Below, in pieces: positions 46,470-60,253 of a DNA stretch of 64,000 nucleotides. The stretch is from NCBI GenBank assembly GCA_950106755.1, contig OX467083.1, positions 35,087,029-35,151,028 on the forward strand, written 5' to 3'. The translations under genes and the position numbers were made by a program. Origin of the DNA: Climacium dendroides. Taxonomy: Eukaryota; Streptophyta; Bryopsida; Hypnales; Climaciaceae. The notes below the pieces were generated by a model. It made no database searches, had not been told where the DNA came from, and saw only the letters and a list, made by a program, of their open reading frames with translations. Numbering within the stretch: position 1 is the first letter of the stretch; each line of letters opens with the position of its first letter.

Positions 46470-48222
46470 CTTTTTACGCTCTGATCTCCGCCCACATTGG
46501 CTCCCAATCCCCCGCTTGCAAGCTTGCCAATCTCTGCGCCTTTTCTCCGGGACCCTGAAATCCCGCAGCTTCGCACACGGAAGGATCCCCACAAACTCAA
46601 ACGTCAGACAACCATCCACACGATCTCCACGAAGACTACCGAAGATCTCCGCAGAAACATCGATCGTGCATTCAATTGCATTGCAAAAACGGGCTGGGAA
46701 TTCTCGAGAAGCGAACTAAGAGGCGAATTACGCTTACCACCTGCATGCAAACTGGCTTCCTCGCGCTTCAGGGATCCTCACTCGCTTTCTCGCGCGCTGT
46801 GCGAGATCGAGCAACAGGGGAGGTTCTTCGAAGAGGGCGGCAGGCCCAGTGCGGAACAGAGAGGCCTCAAGAAACACAGAGCACCTGGGTGGAACAGTAA
46901 GTTAACACTTATTGAGCAGACAATTTTTAAACATTTGACGGGAGAAAAGGGAAGCAAAGACAAAATGCGCCTTGACTTTCGCTTGTTGCCTTCAGAGAGG
47001 CTTTTCAAGTCTCATCAGCCGTGAATGGCCGATGGACTCGATGCAGAATGGGCTTGACTTTGGATCCGCCCGAGCAAAGCGCGGAACAAATTGTTGAACG
47101 AAAAATTGGGTCACTTCGTCTCAAGTCTCACTGACTGGATGTCGCTTCAAGCTTTGCATTTTTTTTTATTGTCTCAGGATAGAAAGAACTGAAACTGAAT
47201 AGGAGGAGGCTTGGCGTTCACCAAAGCTACATGGATAGTACAGTACCGTGAATGTGAAAGAGCTTTGTCAGAGAGAATTGAACAGACCCCAACTCGGAAA
47301 AGAGATCTAACGGTACACAAAGCAAAGTCATTCGCAGTGCTCCGGCTTGTTTCATATGTAGAAGACAAATTCCAATCTCTTTCTTTTGAGAGTGCGGCAT
47401 GGATGAACTGTTTGTTAGTTCACAGTCTAACACTAAAGTCTTCGCGATAGTGGGACCACACGGCAACTACAAATTCCAGTTTGAAGATAGAATCTACTCA
47501 TTTTCGTTTCGTTTTTTCATCATTTCCATCTTCGATCGATTGGGGCCTCGGGGGTCTTTACAAAAAGGGGGAATTCGTACAAAGGTTTCGTTGACGTTGA
47601 CGGACTTGATCGACATGCGAGTGCTCTTTCAGTTGTTAGCAGCCAAGTGTGGGCAAGACAGCGGGTGAACTGGGACGGACCCAGTCATTTCCGGGACGCC
47701 GCTAAGTTAGTACCGGGGCTCAGCTATTATTGAGCTGGTTTTGAATTCTTTTGGGGGCACACTGACGAGAGCCAGCCAGGTAATTCTCGAATTGCGTAAA
47801 CCCCGGGCCATCACCTGTGAAAGCTTTGGATGAACTTTTTGCCCCCGGGCCATCATACCACTGTACCTGTGAAAGTTTTGGATGGAATTTTTGCTTCAAA
47901 CGTTAAAGCAAAAGATATGTTGGATGAAACTGCTATGCCCGGATTTCTGGGTTTCGAGGTGGCTTGCAGGGGTTCATATGAGATGGTGTTTATTTTGGGG
48001 TGTGGGGGGAATCTCGGAAGCTGCGGCCCCGGCCCTGCGATGACACCTTGCATCTCCGACTATTCATCCGTCCGCTCAAGCTACGTCGATGTTTCCACAA
48101 GATTAGGGGTAGTGACACCTTGTTCAGTGAATGGATGTGGTGTCCTCTCGTTGCCTCTCTGTGGCTTGCAGAGGTTCCGTTCAGGTGTTTTTCTTGGAAC
48201 AGTACATGCTTGCATGCCCTCA
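46470..48222. promoter_or_regulatory. 5' flank of the SRF gene and intergenic DNA
   Basis: GC-rich to about 46900, then mixed. Several open frames on both strands (for example 46497-47024 + and 47830-48228 +) lack family motifs, and I do not call them genes. At 47803-47895 a roughly 45-bp unit (CCCGGGCCATCA... CTGTGAAAG...TTTTTGC) occurs twice. Confidence 0.4.
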
Positions 48223-48572
48223 CACTAGTGGCATGATGGTAAGTAGTGTTGGCAACACTAATTACAAAGCATAACACTAATTGTCAACAATCCGGTTAAT
48301 GTTACCAACACTTAATGTCAACATAGACACTATTTGTCAACTATTGGGTATAAATTTTTTACAAGTTTACATTTAGTGTTTACCTAACTATTTCATCAAA
48401 ATGCAAAAAAAACGTATGAACCCAAGAAACCTATTACATGCTCAAAAAAGTTATTGCTCAGAAAAGTGAACACAACACTAAATGCCAACTAATTGAAGTT
48501 TAGAGTGACCAGGGTAAAAATCCAGATAACACTAATCACAACATAATACTATTTATCATCATTAGTGTAGTG
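48223..48572. mobile_element. Possible small CACTA-like or other TIR element
   Basis: Starts CACTA and ends TAGTG, and the subterminal regions pair imperfectly (TGATGGTAAGTAGT against TGATGATAAATAGT). CACTAAT/ATTAGTG motifs are frequent inside. The 3-bp flanks (TCA, GCG) do not match, so the limits are uncertain. Confidence 0.4.
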
Positions 48573-48649
48573 GCGCATTTATGGAGGGATTAGTTCAGAT
48601 AGGCTAAAATCTTCTAACTATAGCAACAAATTGCAAAAAAAAAGCGGGT

Positions 48650-48900
48650 TCCATTCTATGGCTGGGGTGAACTGATCCCCTTGCACGACTCTTGGGGAAA
48701 ACGCTAAAATTTTTTATTTTCCACATATGATAAAATTTGCAAATTTTGAATTTATATTTTCAATTAGAGGCCCCAAACTAGCTAGGTGAGGGATCAAAGA
48801 TAAATTAATCAAACTCAAAATAGGGGATTTTTTTTTACATACCCCCTAGAATGATTTTGGGGGGGTGAGCAAGGGGGTTACTTCACCTCAACCCATTTTG
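48650..48900. mobile_element. Possible short MITE
   Basis: Imperfect inverted ends: GGGGTGAACTGATCCCCTTGC near 48663, and the reverse complement of the right end, GAGGTGAAGTAACCCCCTTGC near 48892. AT-rich interior. No target duplication confirmed. Confidence 0.4.
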
Positions 48901-49517
48901 AAGATTCAGAATGGCCATTCTTATCCCCCAGAGATGAAGAATGGGCATAACAAAGATTTCTCCAAGAATTTTCCATCTTGCTTTCCTATTGCGTGTATCG
49001 GTTTCACCTAGTCAAGTTGCCATTTGAATCTTGCAAACTCTTGCAGAGAGTCATCCTAAATCTAAAGTAACTTTGGAGGGGTGACATTTTCTCATTGTCA
49101 TTCTCTACACAACCTTGAAGAGGGGTCATACCTTCTTCATGTAGAAAGGCTTTGATTCTTTTTATTCTTGGCATTCTCATTCTTCATAAAAGTTTGATAA
49201 TCGGAAAAGGTATGACTACTTCTATTATTAACCAACTTAACCATTCTCTCTTGGAAATTGAAATAATCTGTCCTAGAATCTTAGGGAACTTAATATGCAA
49301 AGAGTCATTGGTTGGCTGGAGATAAATATAAATTGCATGAAGGCAGAGATTGGGGAGAGTCGAGTGATTGAAAAGTTACAATACTAGGCAGCCTCTACTT
49401 TCCGAGGAAGCAAAAGGGACCCCTCCTAGCTTCGGTTACTAATGCTATGTTGATTCAAGTAGAAACATATTGGCTAAAAATGGACTTTCATATTGTGGCA
49501 AAATTAAAAATAAATTT

Positions 49518-51753
49518 CATTACAACAAAAGCAGTATTTTATGACTGCAAAAATATGACTAGGGATGACTAGTGACTGTTCATAGTCATATTCTTGGATG
49601 CCAATACTTTGGGGAGAAATATGACTGTAAAATATGATTGCTAGTCATTTTTGAGCCTTGTACTTCACAAACGTATACTATATGCCCATTGGGAACACCA
49701 GAGTATTTCATAGGGAATGTAGGGAACATGTTTTGGGAATGTTGACTCCTATTTCTAGTCATATTTTCATGGAAGTGACATTTTTTAATTTTCGGGTAGC
49801 CCAAAAAAATATGGGCAATTCAAGAAAAATATGAACAAGTCATTGTTTAAAATTTTGAAATCCCAGACAATTCTTTTTTTGGATTTTCAAACCTAATCAT
49901 CACTTTTTTAGGGTTTTGAAACCTCAGCCATCATTTCTTTAGGGTTTTGAAACCCTAGCCGCCACTATTTTTGGCTTTTCTTTCTTACCTTTGTTGTCCC
50001 TTAACTCTTATTTATTGTTACTTCTTAGTTGTTGCTTATGTTGTTGTTGTTACTTGTTGGTTTTTGCTTCTTAGTTGTTGGTTTTTGTTGCATTTTAGAT
50101 CTTGTTGCATCTTAGCTCTTGCTTCTTATTGCTTTTTAGTTTATGAATCTTATTTTTTCTTCTTGCATTTTAATTCTTTTTTCTTCTTAGTTGTTGTTTT
50201 TAAATTTATGAATCTTGTTTCTTCTTCTTGGATTTTAACTCTTTCTTCTTCTTAGTTCTTACTTTTGTTTCCTCTTATTGCTTTTTAGTTCTTACTTCTT
50301 GTTTTTTTCTGTTGCCTCTTAACACTTCTTTCTTATTGCCTCTTAGTTGTTATTTCTTGTTGCATCTTGCTTGTTGGTATCCTTCATCACCATTAACTCT
50401 TGCTTGTTGTTATCTTTTAAGACTTGCCAACTTTTTTTTTTCTTTCCTCCATCACCATTATTATTTTTCCTATTTTAAACTTGTGCTATATATTTTGTGT
50501 TGTTGTAAACCTTAGAAGGTTGAGCTTTGTCATTCATTCATTAAAAATGACCTCTCATTTCTTTAATTGTATATGTTGGCATCAAAAGTTGAAGCAGAGT
50601 TGTTAAAGGCTACTTGCAATCCAATAGAGCCATCTTCACATTATTGTAAGGAATATAAGCCCTATTGAATTTTGTGAATGATTTATTGTGATATATGTAT
50701 TTTATATTGTTGGCTAATAAATGTCAATGAAGAAAGTTGCATTCCTTCTTGCATTTTCCCTCTTTAATATAATTGTCTCATGTATATCTCTAAAATCATG
50801 TATATGTGTTTTAAACTACATGAAGGATTTTTTCAATTGTTAAATCATTTTGATGTATAATTGCAATGTGTCATGTTCATTTAAAATGCATGAAAAATGT
50901 ACTTATAGTTTGTAATTAAAGCTATTTTGGACCTCAATCACCCCAATCACAAACTACACACAAATTTTAAAAATATGACTCTCAATTATCCAAAATATCA
51001 CTTGCTTGAGTTACATTTCACAATATATATTGACCAAAATATAATTAGTTATAGTCATATAATGCTCATACTTATGTGTGTCAAAATGTAACCTTACACA
51101 TTCCAAAATATGACTACAATCAATTATAAAATTACTAATGACATCCACATTAACTACCATGTCAACCAAAAATATGATTCACAAAAGTCATATTTCACAT
51201 TAGCAAAGAATGTGATTCACAAGAGTCATATTCATATTTCACATCATTCAAAAATATGATTAATGAAAATTATTTTCCACATAGCAAAAAATATGACTTA
51301 CAAGAGTGATATTTTACAATTCACATTGACAAAATAAATGACTCATCACAATCATATTCCACATCAACCAAAATATGACTCATTGCAGTCATATTCCACG
51401 TCAACCAAAATATGACTTACCACAGTCATATTTTACGTCAACCAAAAATATGACTAAATGGAGTCATATGCTACGTAGGATTTTTTTCCCGGATAGCTAA
51501 AAAAAAAGTCAAGCCCTTAAAGATAGTCAACATATATGCCACGTTGACATACTATGGCTAAATATGGATATTTATACCCCGCAACCCATATGATTGCCAA
51601 TATAACTGATGTCTAAAGTGACTGCTTCTAAACTACTGGAGTCAGTCATATTCCGAGTCATCTATAATGATTTCTGCGTGAGTTATATTTTTTGATTTTG
51701 CGACTCAATACAGTCATATTTTGCAGTCATGAAACGCTGCTTTTGTTGTAGTG
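49518..51753. mobile_element. Non-autonomous CACTA (En/Spm-like) transposon, 2.24 kb
   Basis: The left end CATTACAACAAAAGCAG and the reverse complement of the right end CACTACAACAAAAGCAG begin about 43 bp of strong inverted repeat. TTT flanks both ends, the 3-bp duplication expected of CACTA elements. Both arms are packed with AATATGACT / AGTCATATT motifs in both orientations, most densely at 51000-51480, like the subterminal transposase-binding repeats of this superfamily. No transposase is encoded. The middle is low-complexity DNA. Confidence 0.88.
49970..50430 (+). repeat. Pyrimidine/TTG-rich low-complexity core of the CACTA element
   Basis: Decayed repeats of the type TTCTTAGTTGTTG / TTGTTGCATCTTAG. 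The long hydrophobic open frames across it (49971-50515) are products of this composition, not genes. Confidence 0.75.
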
Positions 51754-54719
51754 TTTTGAAGTTTTTGAGAGTTGGAATTGCTGTTGGTAAGATTAATGCA
51801 CAAAAATTGATCAAAATTTGCTAAAATGACAAGAGATTCTCTGGAATTCTACACAAGTTGTGTGCAATAGTGATTTGCAAAAAGAAAAATCAAAATTGTT
51901 GACTAGCAAAATTTTAGAGAGAGACCATGGACAATGGAAGAGGCAACTTTCTGAATTTGAAAAAAATGTTTTTTAAATTGCAATTAGATTTTGAGGTTGC
52001 TTCTAGTTTTACAACAAGGCAAAGGAATTCTTTAAATGTTGATTTCACATTTTCACCTACTCATATAAAAGTGATAACATCATGAAATTCAACAAAAGTA
52101 ATTCTAAATATAAAAAACTTTGAGATTTTATTTATAATTCAAATATAGCATCAAAAGCTACTATAAGTGTCCATTCATCAAATTCTAGATTACTCACATC
52201 CCATGAGGTCCTCTTTAGCCTCATAAGATTCCTATAAACATCCTTTAAGAAACTATAATCTGTATTTTAGCATCTTACACAAGGTGTAGGTTTGTACAAC
52301 CAAACTTTAGCAATGGAAAGACACTTCTTGTTAGATCCTCCCATCACGGGAGCCCTCTATGCAAACCCTCCTCCTTTCTTTAGAGCATTTTTAGTACACC
52401 TAGCATTCTGATCCAACAAAAACTATTGACTAATATGGAATTGAGAAAATGAACTTACTATCATTGGAAGTGCATCAAATTCTACTAAAAATATATACAA
52501 AATATCCCAATTTGGACTTTAGACAACCAAAATAGATCCCATTCAATGTAAAACTTTAGCAATTTATGCCTAAAAGACTTAAAGCTAAGAATGGAAGATC
52601 AGACAAATGGCATGAAAGAATTGCTATAATTTGCATTTATTTGATTTTCATTTCTTGGGCATAAGTCATTGAGGCCTCTATAATTCTTGTCTTTTAGCTT
52701 CATATTGATGGAATCTATTTGGGTTGTCCAAAGTTCAAATCCAAATGTTATTGCATCCATTTTAATAAATTGGTTCTAGGATGTATTTGCAATAGTAGCA
52801 CTCTCAATTCCTAATTTTGCACCAATCATTCAAAAATTATTTGATTTACAAAGCTCATATATTAGGTGCATTTAGGATGCCATCACAATTGTAAAGTGCT
52901 TTTGGAGCTTTGTTGTAACACTATTAATCTCCGTAACTTGGCTAGGCACTAGATTCATTTGGCCTTCTTTAGTACAAAATATAATATTAACAATTAGTAT
53001 ATATTGCACTAATTGAATTAATTTACATAGAAGTGAAAATAATAGCATCTACTCTAGATCTTTAATTTATATTAGCACTTGAAGATGTTGTAAAAAACTT
53101 CTAGAAGTTATTTTCTTAAACCTATAAGGATTCCATTGATGCTTCTACATTAATTTTATTCATTTGCATATATATATATATATATATATATATTCTATCT
53201 AAATTTTTTTAAAGGTTCAAAATTGAAAGTCTCTCCAAGAAAAACTATAAAAGGCTTTGAAAAACTTTGGAAGATTTTTAAAATATTCAAAATTATAGCA
53301 TTAATGAAAATTGATAGAGGTTGAAAGAGCATATGGAATTTTATGAAAATGTCCAAGAGTATCATAGTCCCTTGTAGAGTTGAAGAAAGTTTTAGCCATA
53401 GTTGACGCCAAAGCCATTCAATTGTAATATTTTGAAAGAAATTTGATTTTTATAGAAGGTTTGTAGATTCAACCACACTAAGTTTATTTTGTCCTATTTG
53501 GGTTTGGTCTTGTGTATTGCCCTTAGAGAGATTAAATTACTCTTCATCATTAAGTTGACAAGTGAGGGTTTTGTGAAAAGTTTAATTGAAGTATATCTAC
53601 ATCTTTCTTTCTTCTTCTCCCTCTATTGTGGGCTTATTATCGTGTTGAATGCATTATAGTTAATTTTTTCTTCAAAGAAATAGTGTGTTGTTTGGCAATG
53701 CTAATTGTATGTGGTATGGGTTAAATCAAACCAAATTTGATTTGGATTTGAAAATAAAATCAATTTGTTTTTTCATATAGAATAAAAATATGGCAAGGAC
53801 AATTAAAGGTTTACACTCTTTTAGTGTGTTTTTTGTGCACAAACAAATCTCTACGACTCAAATGGACTAAAGCAAGTGGCCATGTTGTAAGCTACAAATT
53901 ATGCATATATAAGTCTATAAACTAATATTCAATTGGACTAGTTAATTTGATTTTTAATTATAAAGCTTTTAATGACTTTGATTACATAAATAAGTATTTT
54001 AACCATAAATTTTGCCTAGTCAATTCTTTACAAATCATAATTCATTATTTGCAAACTTTTATACACCTTGTCACATTGATCCATTTATGTTGACATCTTC
54101 TTTGTGATTTTAACTTTTTTCTACTCAACTTTTTCATTCACTCGCTTATTCCTAACTTCTATCCTTTTTTCTAAATAAGTGTGTATTATGAATGATAGAA
54201 GCAAGATAGTGTTGGTAACAATGGCCATGTTTTGGTATTTCTACATAGTCATTCAACATGTGGGTAGTCTTCAAGTGCTCATTTGATAAATGAATTAGAA
54301 AAAATAAGCTTATTTGTGTGTATTTATTGAATTGGAAAAATGGTAGTGTAGTGTGGTCATTTTCTAGACTTTGAAGATTTACTTATATTCCTAGGAGGCA
54401 ATTCACAATGCCCAAACAAGTCATTTCTTAACTATTCTAATCCATGAATGAGAATGATGTTTTTTATTATATAACTTACTATAACATGCTTGGATAGAAG
54501 ACAATGGGATAAATCAAATGATATAATTTTTATATCAATCATAATAGTTTTAGGTAGGCCTCCAAATGTCATTTTAAGAATTTATTATTATAAAAAAATT
54601 CTTTAATAGTGAAGAATCATTAGACCTCCTAGCCTTTCTTTCTAAAATTTAAATTCTATTGTTTCTTAAACATTCTTGTAAACTTTTAATAATGATCATC
54701 TAGACACTCCTTTGGTTCC
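51754..54719. other. AT-rich intergenic DNA with a TA microsatellite
   Basis: A pure (TA)n run of about 12 units occupies 53169-53193. No gene, TIR pair or LTR recognised. Confidence 0.5.
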
Positions 54720-55640
54720 TTAACCCCTAAAGAACCAATGTGCAAATTTGGCAACATAGCAATTTTGGCTAGGTACATGTAATTGAAGACTTCTATGTTT
54801 TGGGTTAAAATTTCAATAGAGGGTGTGGACAAGGAATATCTTTCATGTGCACTATAATTAAGGACATTTGAAAATATGACTAAAAATTATGGCCTAATAT
54901 GTTATTTTTTTTCCTAAATGGGCAATCTAGGTAGATTAGAAAAAATTATTTTTTTCAAAAACAAAAATTTGAAATATATATATATAAATCTTTGAATCAT
55001 TCCATTTTGATCAATGAGTCAAAAGTTATGAGGAGTTTTAGTTTGTGAGCAATTATAGTGAGATAAAGATTATCTTCTTAAATAAAAAAAATTTAAAGTC
55101 CTTTATCTTAATCAATTTTAAATATTTTTTGAAAAAAATAAAATCATAGGATGTAGATTGATTATTACAACATTGCAACCATTGGGATTGGAGTTTTAAT
55201 TCCATAACTAAATTCTTAACAATTCTGTACTTTAAATCATTCTCTACTTCCTTCTATTTACCATTTTTTCCTATATGTATACAATTCCAAATGATCTGAA
55301 ATTCTTCAAACATATAGACAACTTGCCTTGAAGAATGAATCCAAAAAAGCACCACCATTTTGGATATTTTTTATACATATGTGAGCTTGGGAAGTGCAAC
55401 TACTTGGTTTTTCACAAGATTGGAAAAAAGATTTCTATGAATTTGAAAGTTCATATCTTGCAATCTTTATGGTGGAAGTTTCTGAAATTTTTTCTACATG
55501 TTCTCAAGTCAACATAATATAGAATCCTATAGTTACATATGTCCCAAAATGTTTTTTTCCAAAATTTGGTATTTGTACTAGAAAATAACAGTTTTGGAGT
55601 GATGTTGATAAAAACATAGTCAAAGAACTTAAGGGGTTAA
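54720..55640. mobile_element. TTAA-CCC element, copy D (0.92 kb, non-autonomous)
   Basis: TTAA at 54720-54723 and 55637-55640 with inverted ends CCCC(T)TAA followed by GTTCTTTG-type sequence (right) or AAAGAACCAATG (left). Larger than copies A-C and without transposase. The 60-codon frame at 55335-55517 has no recognised motif. Confidence 0.6.
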
Positions 55641-58600
55641 AGTTGTGATGTTGTGACCAATAGTCAAGCTAAGAGAATTCCAATCTTTCTTTCACTTGCA
55701 TCTATCTTTACTTCTTGCTCACCTCCAATCTGGCTTACCCCTTACATCCCTCTCCCACTCACCTCTTGCATGAGATTCCCACTCACTTCCCACTTCTCTT
55801 CTACTCACCTCATGCTTCTCTTCCTTTCATCTTTTGCTTCAAAGGAGACCATTTCACTTGAATATTTAGTTGAGGTGATTTGGTGCTTTACAATAAACTT
55901 TGATTGAGAACTTTGTCTTTATTGGCTTGCAACATGTATATTATCTTCCTTGTTTTTTCAAAGACAATAGACCTTAGATAGTTGTTCATTGTCGTGGTAG
56001 AGATTCAAAATAACATAATTAATAAAGTTTTGTAATAGAGTGAGAGATTTAACAAGTTGTGATTAAAATATTGTGGTAGAGATTTAGAATTAGGGGTTTG
56101 ACTTAGAGGATCATGGTTTTGAAATACAACAAAGGATTCAATTTTAGAAATTTTTAAATTGTTGTTGTAGATCCACTTGAATGTGCATTCTAATCAAGGT
56201 TACTAGAGTGCCCTTCTTGATGTGGATGCCCCTTCAATTCATTCAAGCAAATCACTAGATCTTGATCCAAGTGCCACAATATAAGGTATCAATCTACTTT
56301 TACTTGCCTTCTATTGCAATTTGTGAAGTAGTAGTCTTGCAAAGCCATTTTTTTACAGAATGGTCCTTCTTATATTTTACACCTTTTTGTGTGTGTATGT
56401 GTGTGTATATACCATATTTCACTCAACTTAATGGTTTCATTACCTAAAGTATTTGATTAAACCATATAGTAGTAGATCGTTAGGTCAACTTTGAATTTGA
56501 ATTTACATTAATATATTACCATTTGAAAATGATTGTTTATCCTAAAAAAGTTCAACTAATTCGAAGTGGTAGATCAACTAAGGATTTTAAAATTGTAAGA
56601 TTGAAGATCAATTCAAATTGTAACAATGAAATTCAATTAAAAAAATTTGAAGCAGGCAATTTCAAAACCATATGTGGAACATTAAATGGTGTAAATTTTG
56701 TGGCTTTGATCATTTTTGTACTAGGTGTAGCAATTATTCAACTAACTTGTGTACATCTTCTTGCTTTTTTTTGTTCATAGTTGTCAATAACTATAAAATG
56801 ATCATAATTAAGATAATTACACCTTAAAATGTTTGTCTAGGTATCTTAATATGGTTTTTATAAATAAAATACTTTAGTTTTGTTGGATAATGTTGACAAA
56901 TGAAGGAGAATTTCATATGTTCAATGTTACAAGTTCTTCATCTAATAGAAAGTGGAAGATGTGCAATTAGAATTGTTCATTATTAAAGAATGTAAAATTT
57001 ATTAAAAATCTTAACTCTAGCTCCTCATTGTGAAGTCTTCTTATAAGTTTTTATAATATTATAATAAGCTTTCAAATTTGAAGTATATAGCTCTCTTTTC
57101 TCCTCTTAAATTGTTGCCTTCTGCTTACTATATAGGAATTTACACCTTGGGACTTATATGCATTTTGTTGGGTTTGTATACAAAAAACAAGCTCAAGAGT
57201 AGAATTCTTGATATATATGCAAAATTTCATTTTGTATGTATAAATACTCAATTTTCTATGCAAAAAAATACAAACTATTGAGATAGTTTATTAATAGAAA
57301 CTAAAGTTGCATTCTCATTAACAAGTCTTGGAATTGAAAGCTTATTGCAAGTATTGGGTGATTTGTTTCAAGTTGCAAAAGTAGTTGCTTTTGTAATTTT
57401 TGAGAGTTTTCTCAGACAATTAGGTTGCATTTTTGACAATTGTTCAATTTGTATTTTACATAAAGCACGAATTTGGGTTGTAGAATGAACAATCAAGATT
57501 TTAAAGGTAGGTCTAGAGTTCTAACAAAACAATTTGATTGTTCCTAGCAATGTATTCTTGACATTGTTTCTAGTTGCATGATCTTACACAACCTTTGCAT
57601 ACTTACAAAAAGAGGAATTTGATTATGAATGGGCAAAAGAAGTTGAAAGAAAACAATAAAAACAAGTATCTCATGGAATCTTGAGAGAAAGAGAAGAATA
57701 TTATCTATAACTATAAGCATTGTAAACAAAATTACTAAACAAATTGGAATCAACTCAAGGGATTGCACACAATGCCACATGAATAAAGAAGAAAAATCAA
57801 TGAGTTTGATTCTAAAAACTAAAGATTGCAAGGAAAAATATTCCTTGCTAAAAACAACATGTCTTCATATAGCCATGGCAAAAGGTTTATGGCAATAAAA
57901 ATTATAAAAAAATCTATTGTAACTTAATATTTAATTAATTATAGCAATTTCAATGAATTAATGGAGTAGTGGTTGATAATAATGCAATCTATAATAGGAA
58001 AGCTCAATACTTATTTTTTTCATATAATATAGTTCTAGGTATAGTTTACAAGAACTATTCCATCCAAACTTTCCATTATTCATTAAAAAGATTGGTATAA
58101 TAGTAGAAGTACACCTATCCCAAACAAACTATTTTTTGACAATAATTTGATAAACCTACCTCACTCTTTGTTGTATATTGCTATAATTTTGAACTTCAAT
58201 TGCCACATTAATGTTCATTGGTTTTTGTAATTCAAATGGTTTGAAGCAAAGCTATAAGGTTCTTATAGTTAACAATGAGTTGATGTAGAAATCCTCTTAC
58301 ATTTATTTGCATGAGTCTTCTTCTTCTTTAGTTTAGATGCTAGTGCAAAAGAAACATTGCTTATATATATTTGATAAATTTTTACAATGTTTTCCCAAGC
58401 TTAAGCAAAATTTATTTGAATCTTAAAGCTTGACTTGTATCTATGCTTCAAGTTCATTTGTTTATACCACTTACTTTCTTGATGTATATCATATAATTTA
58501 ACACTAATTTTATTGACTCTCAAAATATTGTAGAGTGTTAATATAATTAACAATCATATATGTTAAATTAAATATATTTTGTATAACATGCAACTAGGAA

Positions 58601-59631
58601 AATGAATTTTTTTAAAAATATTCTTAAAAATTGGTTGTCAATTTGACAATATTAATATTGTTCATAACAAATATAAAGGTAGGTGATATTAATAAAGGTT
58701 CATAAAGGTAGACAATATAGTTTTTGTGACAATAATATGAATTTATCACAAAAGTCACCAACCATTGATAATCAATAAATTTCATTAGTGTTGTTTTAGA
58801 AATTTCAATGTTTTTTTATTAATAAATAAATATATACAAAATATTCTTAAAAAATCCACTAATGCCAACATTGTGTTACATCATTTTTGTATATATTTCT
58901 ATTTAAAGTTTTTATGCCAATAAAAATCATGACATTTTTACCACTATTCTAGAGTTAAAATTAGACAAATACTTTGTATATCAAAATGATATAATGATAA
59001 TTGATGTCAATGTTTTTTCTCCATCTACAAAATAATTTAATTGGGATCAAATTTTGTCATCAACTAAAAAAAATTAAAAATATAAAAAATCATTGGAAGA
59101 AACTTCAATGATTTGTTTTTTACTAACTTGTATTGCAACCAATAATAGATATGAACTTTGTTAATCGCTGGCCAATTTGGAGTGAACAGTAAATACTACT
59201 AGTAGAAAAGTAGTCAATATGTTGTCGGTGCAAATCTTTTAACTCTAACAAATGGTCTTTGGTTTTTGGAATAAGGCCATAGAATGTAGTAGGAATTTGT
59301 AAAGGAATTGCCAACAACTACAAATTTAAACAAGGCATAGTATAACAAGAAATCAGCATTTACGTATTGTTTACCAAATAATTATATACAAGCTTCATAT
59401 TTTCTTTTATAAAAATCACAATCCATAGGACAAATAATTGGTAATAATACATTGATTTATTAAATAGGTTAAATGATGATGAACCACCAAAGTAGTAATT
59501 GCAAGATCTACAACATTTTTTCAATTTTTGATTCCCTATCTCCAAGTTATGGTGGGTATTTTGCAATAACTATTGTATAATATCTGCAAATGGACTCCAA
59601 ATTTAAGAAAAGGTATTGTATAACTATTTTA
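55641..59631. other. AT-rich intergenic DNA
   Basis: No gene, LTR or clear TIR pair. Short open frames at 55653-55907 and 56523-56780 lack recognised motifs. Confidence 0.4.
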
Positions 59632-60253
59632 TACTCCCTCTATCCCAAAATGATCTTCCCATTGGCTTTAGTTTTTTGTCCCAAAATGATTTTCCTATTG
59701 TAATCAGAAGAAGAGCTCGCGAAGTGAATTCACTTCCCAATGGACAATTGAATGAACAATTTTTGTCAATGTGGCCATCATAACAAGAAATAGTTGGGCC
59801 CAAAGAATTAATTATGGAGTAATAACTTAATGAGCATGACTAGATTTGAAGTTATTTACAAAATGTTGAGCAAGTGCATGGTATTTCCCTTTTGCAAGCA
59901 TAACTAAATTTGAAGCTATTTTTAGAAATATGGAGTACATGTGCTTGTGCTTGTCAGTTTGTTAGGTCTATGTGATGTGATGTGTCACTTAGTGTGAAGA
60001 CAAAAAATACTACAGGGAAACAAAAAGACACCGTGGGAACTCAAGAAACGAGTGACTTGCAATGCTCCTTGAAAATGGGCATTAAATCTTACTATGAAAA
60101 TTATGACTAAAGGTTGAAAATTAATTCAAAGCTAAAATTCTAAGGACAATAGGACAGCATTGTATTCTAATTATAGCTCAAAATGGATTAAAAATTGTTA
60201 TTTTAAAAAAACATTTTGTGTAACATAAAGATCATTTTGGAATAGAGAGTGTA
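59632..60253. mobile_element. Stowaway-like (Tc1/mariner) element, copy 1 (622 bp)
   Basis: TA at both ends. Left terminus CTCCCTCTATCCCAAAATGA; right terminus, reversed, CACTCTCTATTCCAAAATGA. The CTCCCTC start is the Stowaway hallmark. The terminal motif CCCAAAATGAT.TTCC.ATTG is repeated just inside the left end. Confidence 0.8.

Noticed and set aside
46497..47024. 175-codon plus-strand frame beside the SRF start
   Set aside because: Lies in the GC-rich SRF promoter/5' UTR on the opposite strand; no recognisable domain. A divergent gene cannot be fully excluded.
47830..48228. 132-codon frame
   Set aside because: Composition and the embedded short duplication suggest chance; no domain or splice context.
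49971..50515. Long hydrophobic open frames resembling multi-pass membrane proteins
   Set aside because: They come from a TTG/TTC/TCT-rich low-complexity core inside a CACTA element and have no family motif.
53169..53193. (TA)n as a possible functional element
   Set aside because: Plain microsatellite in an AT-rich desert.
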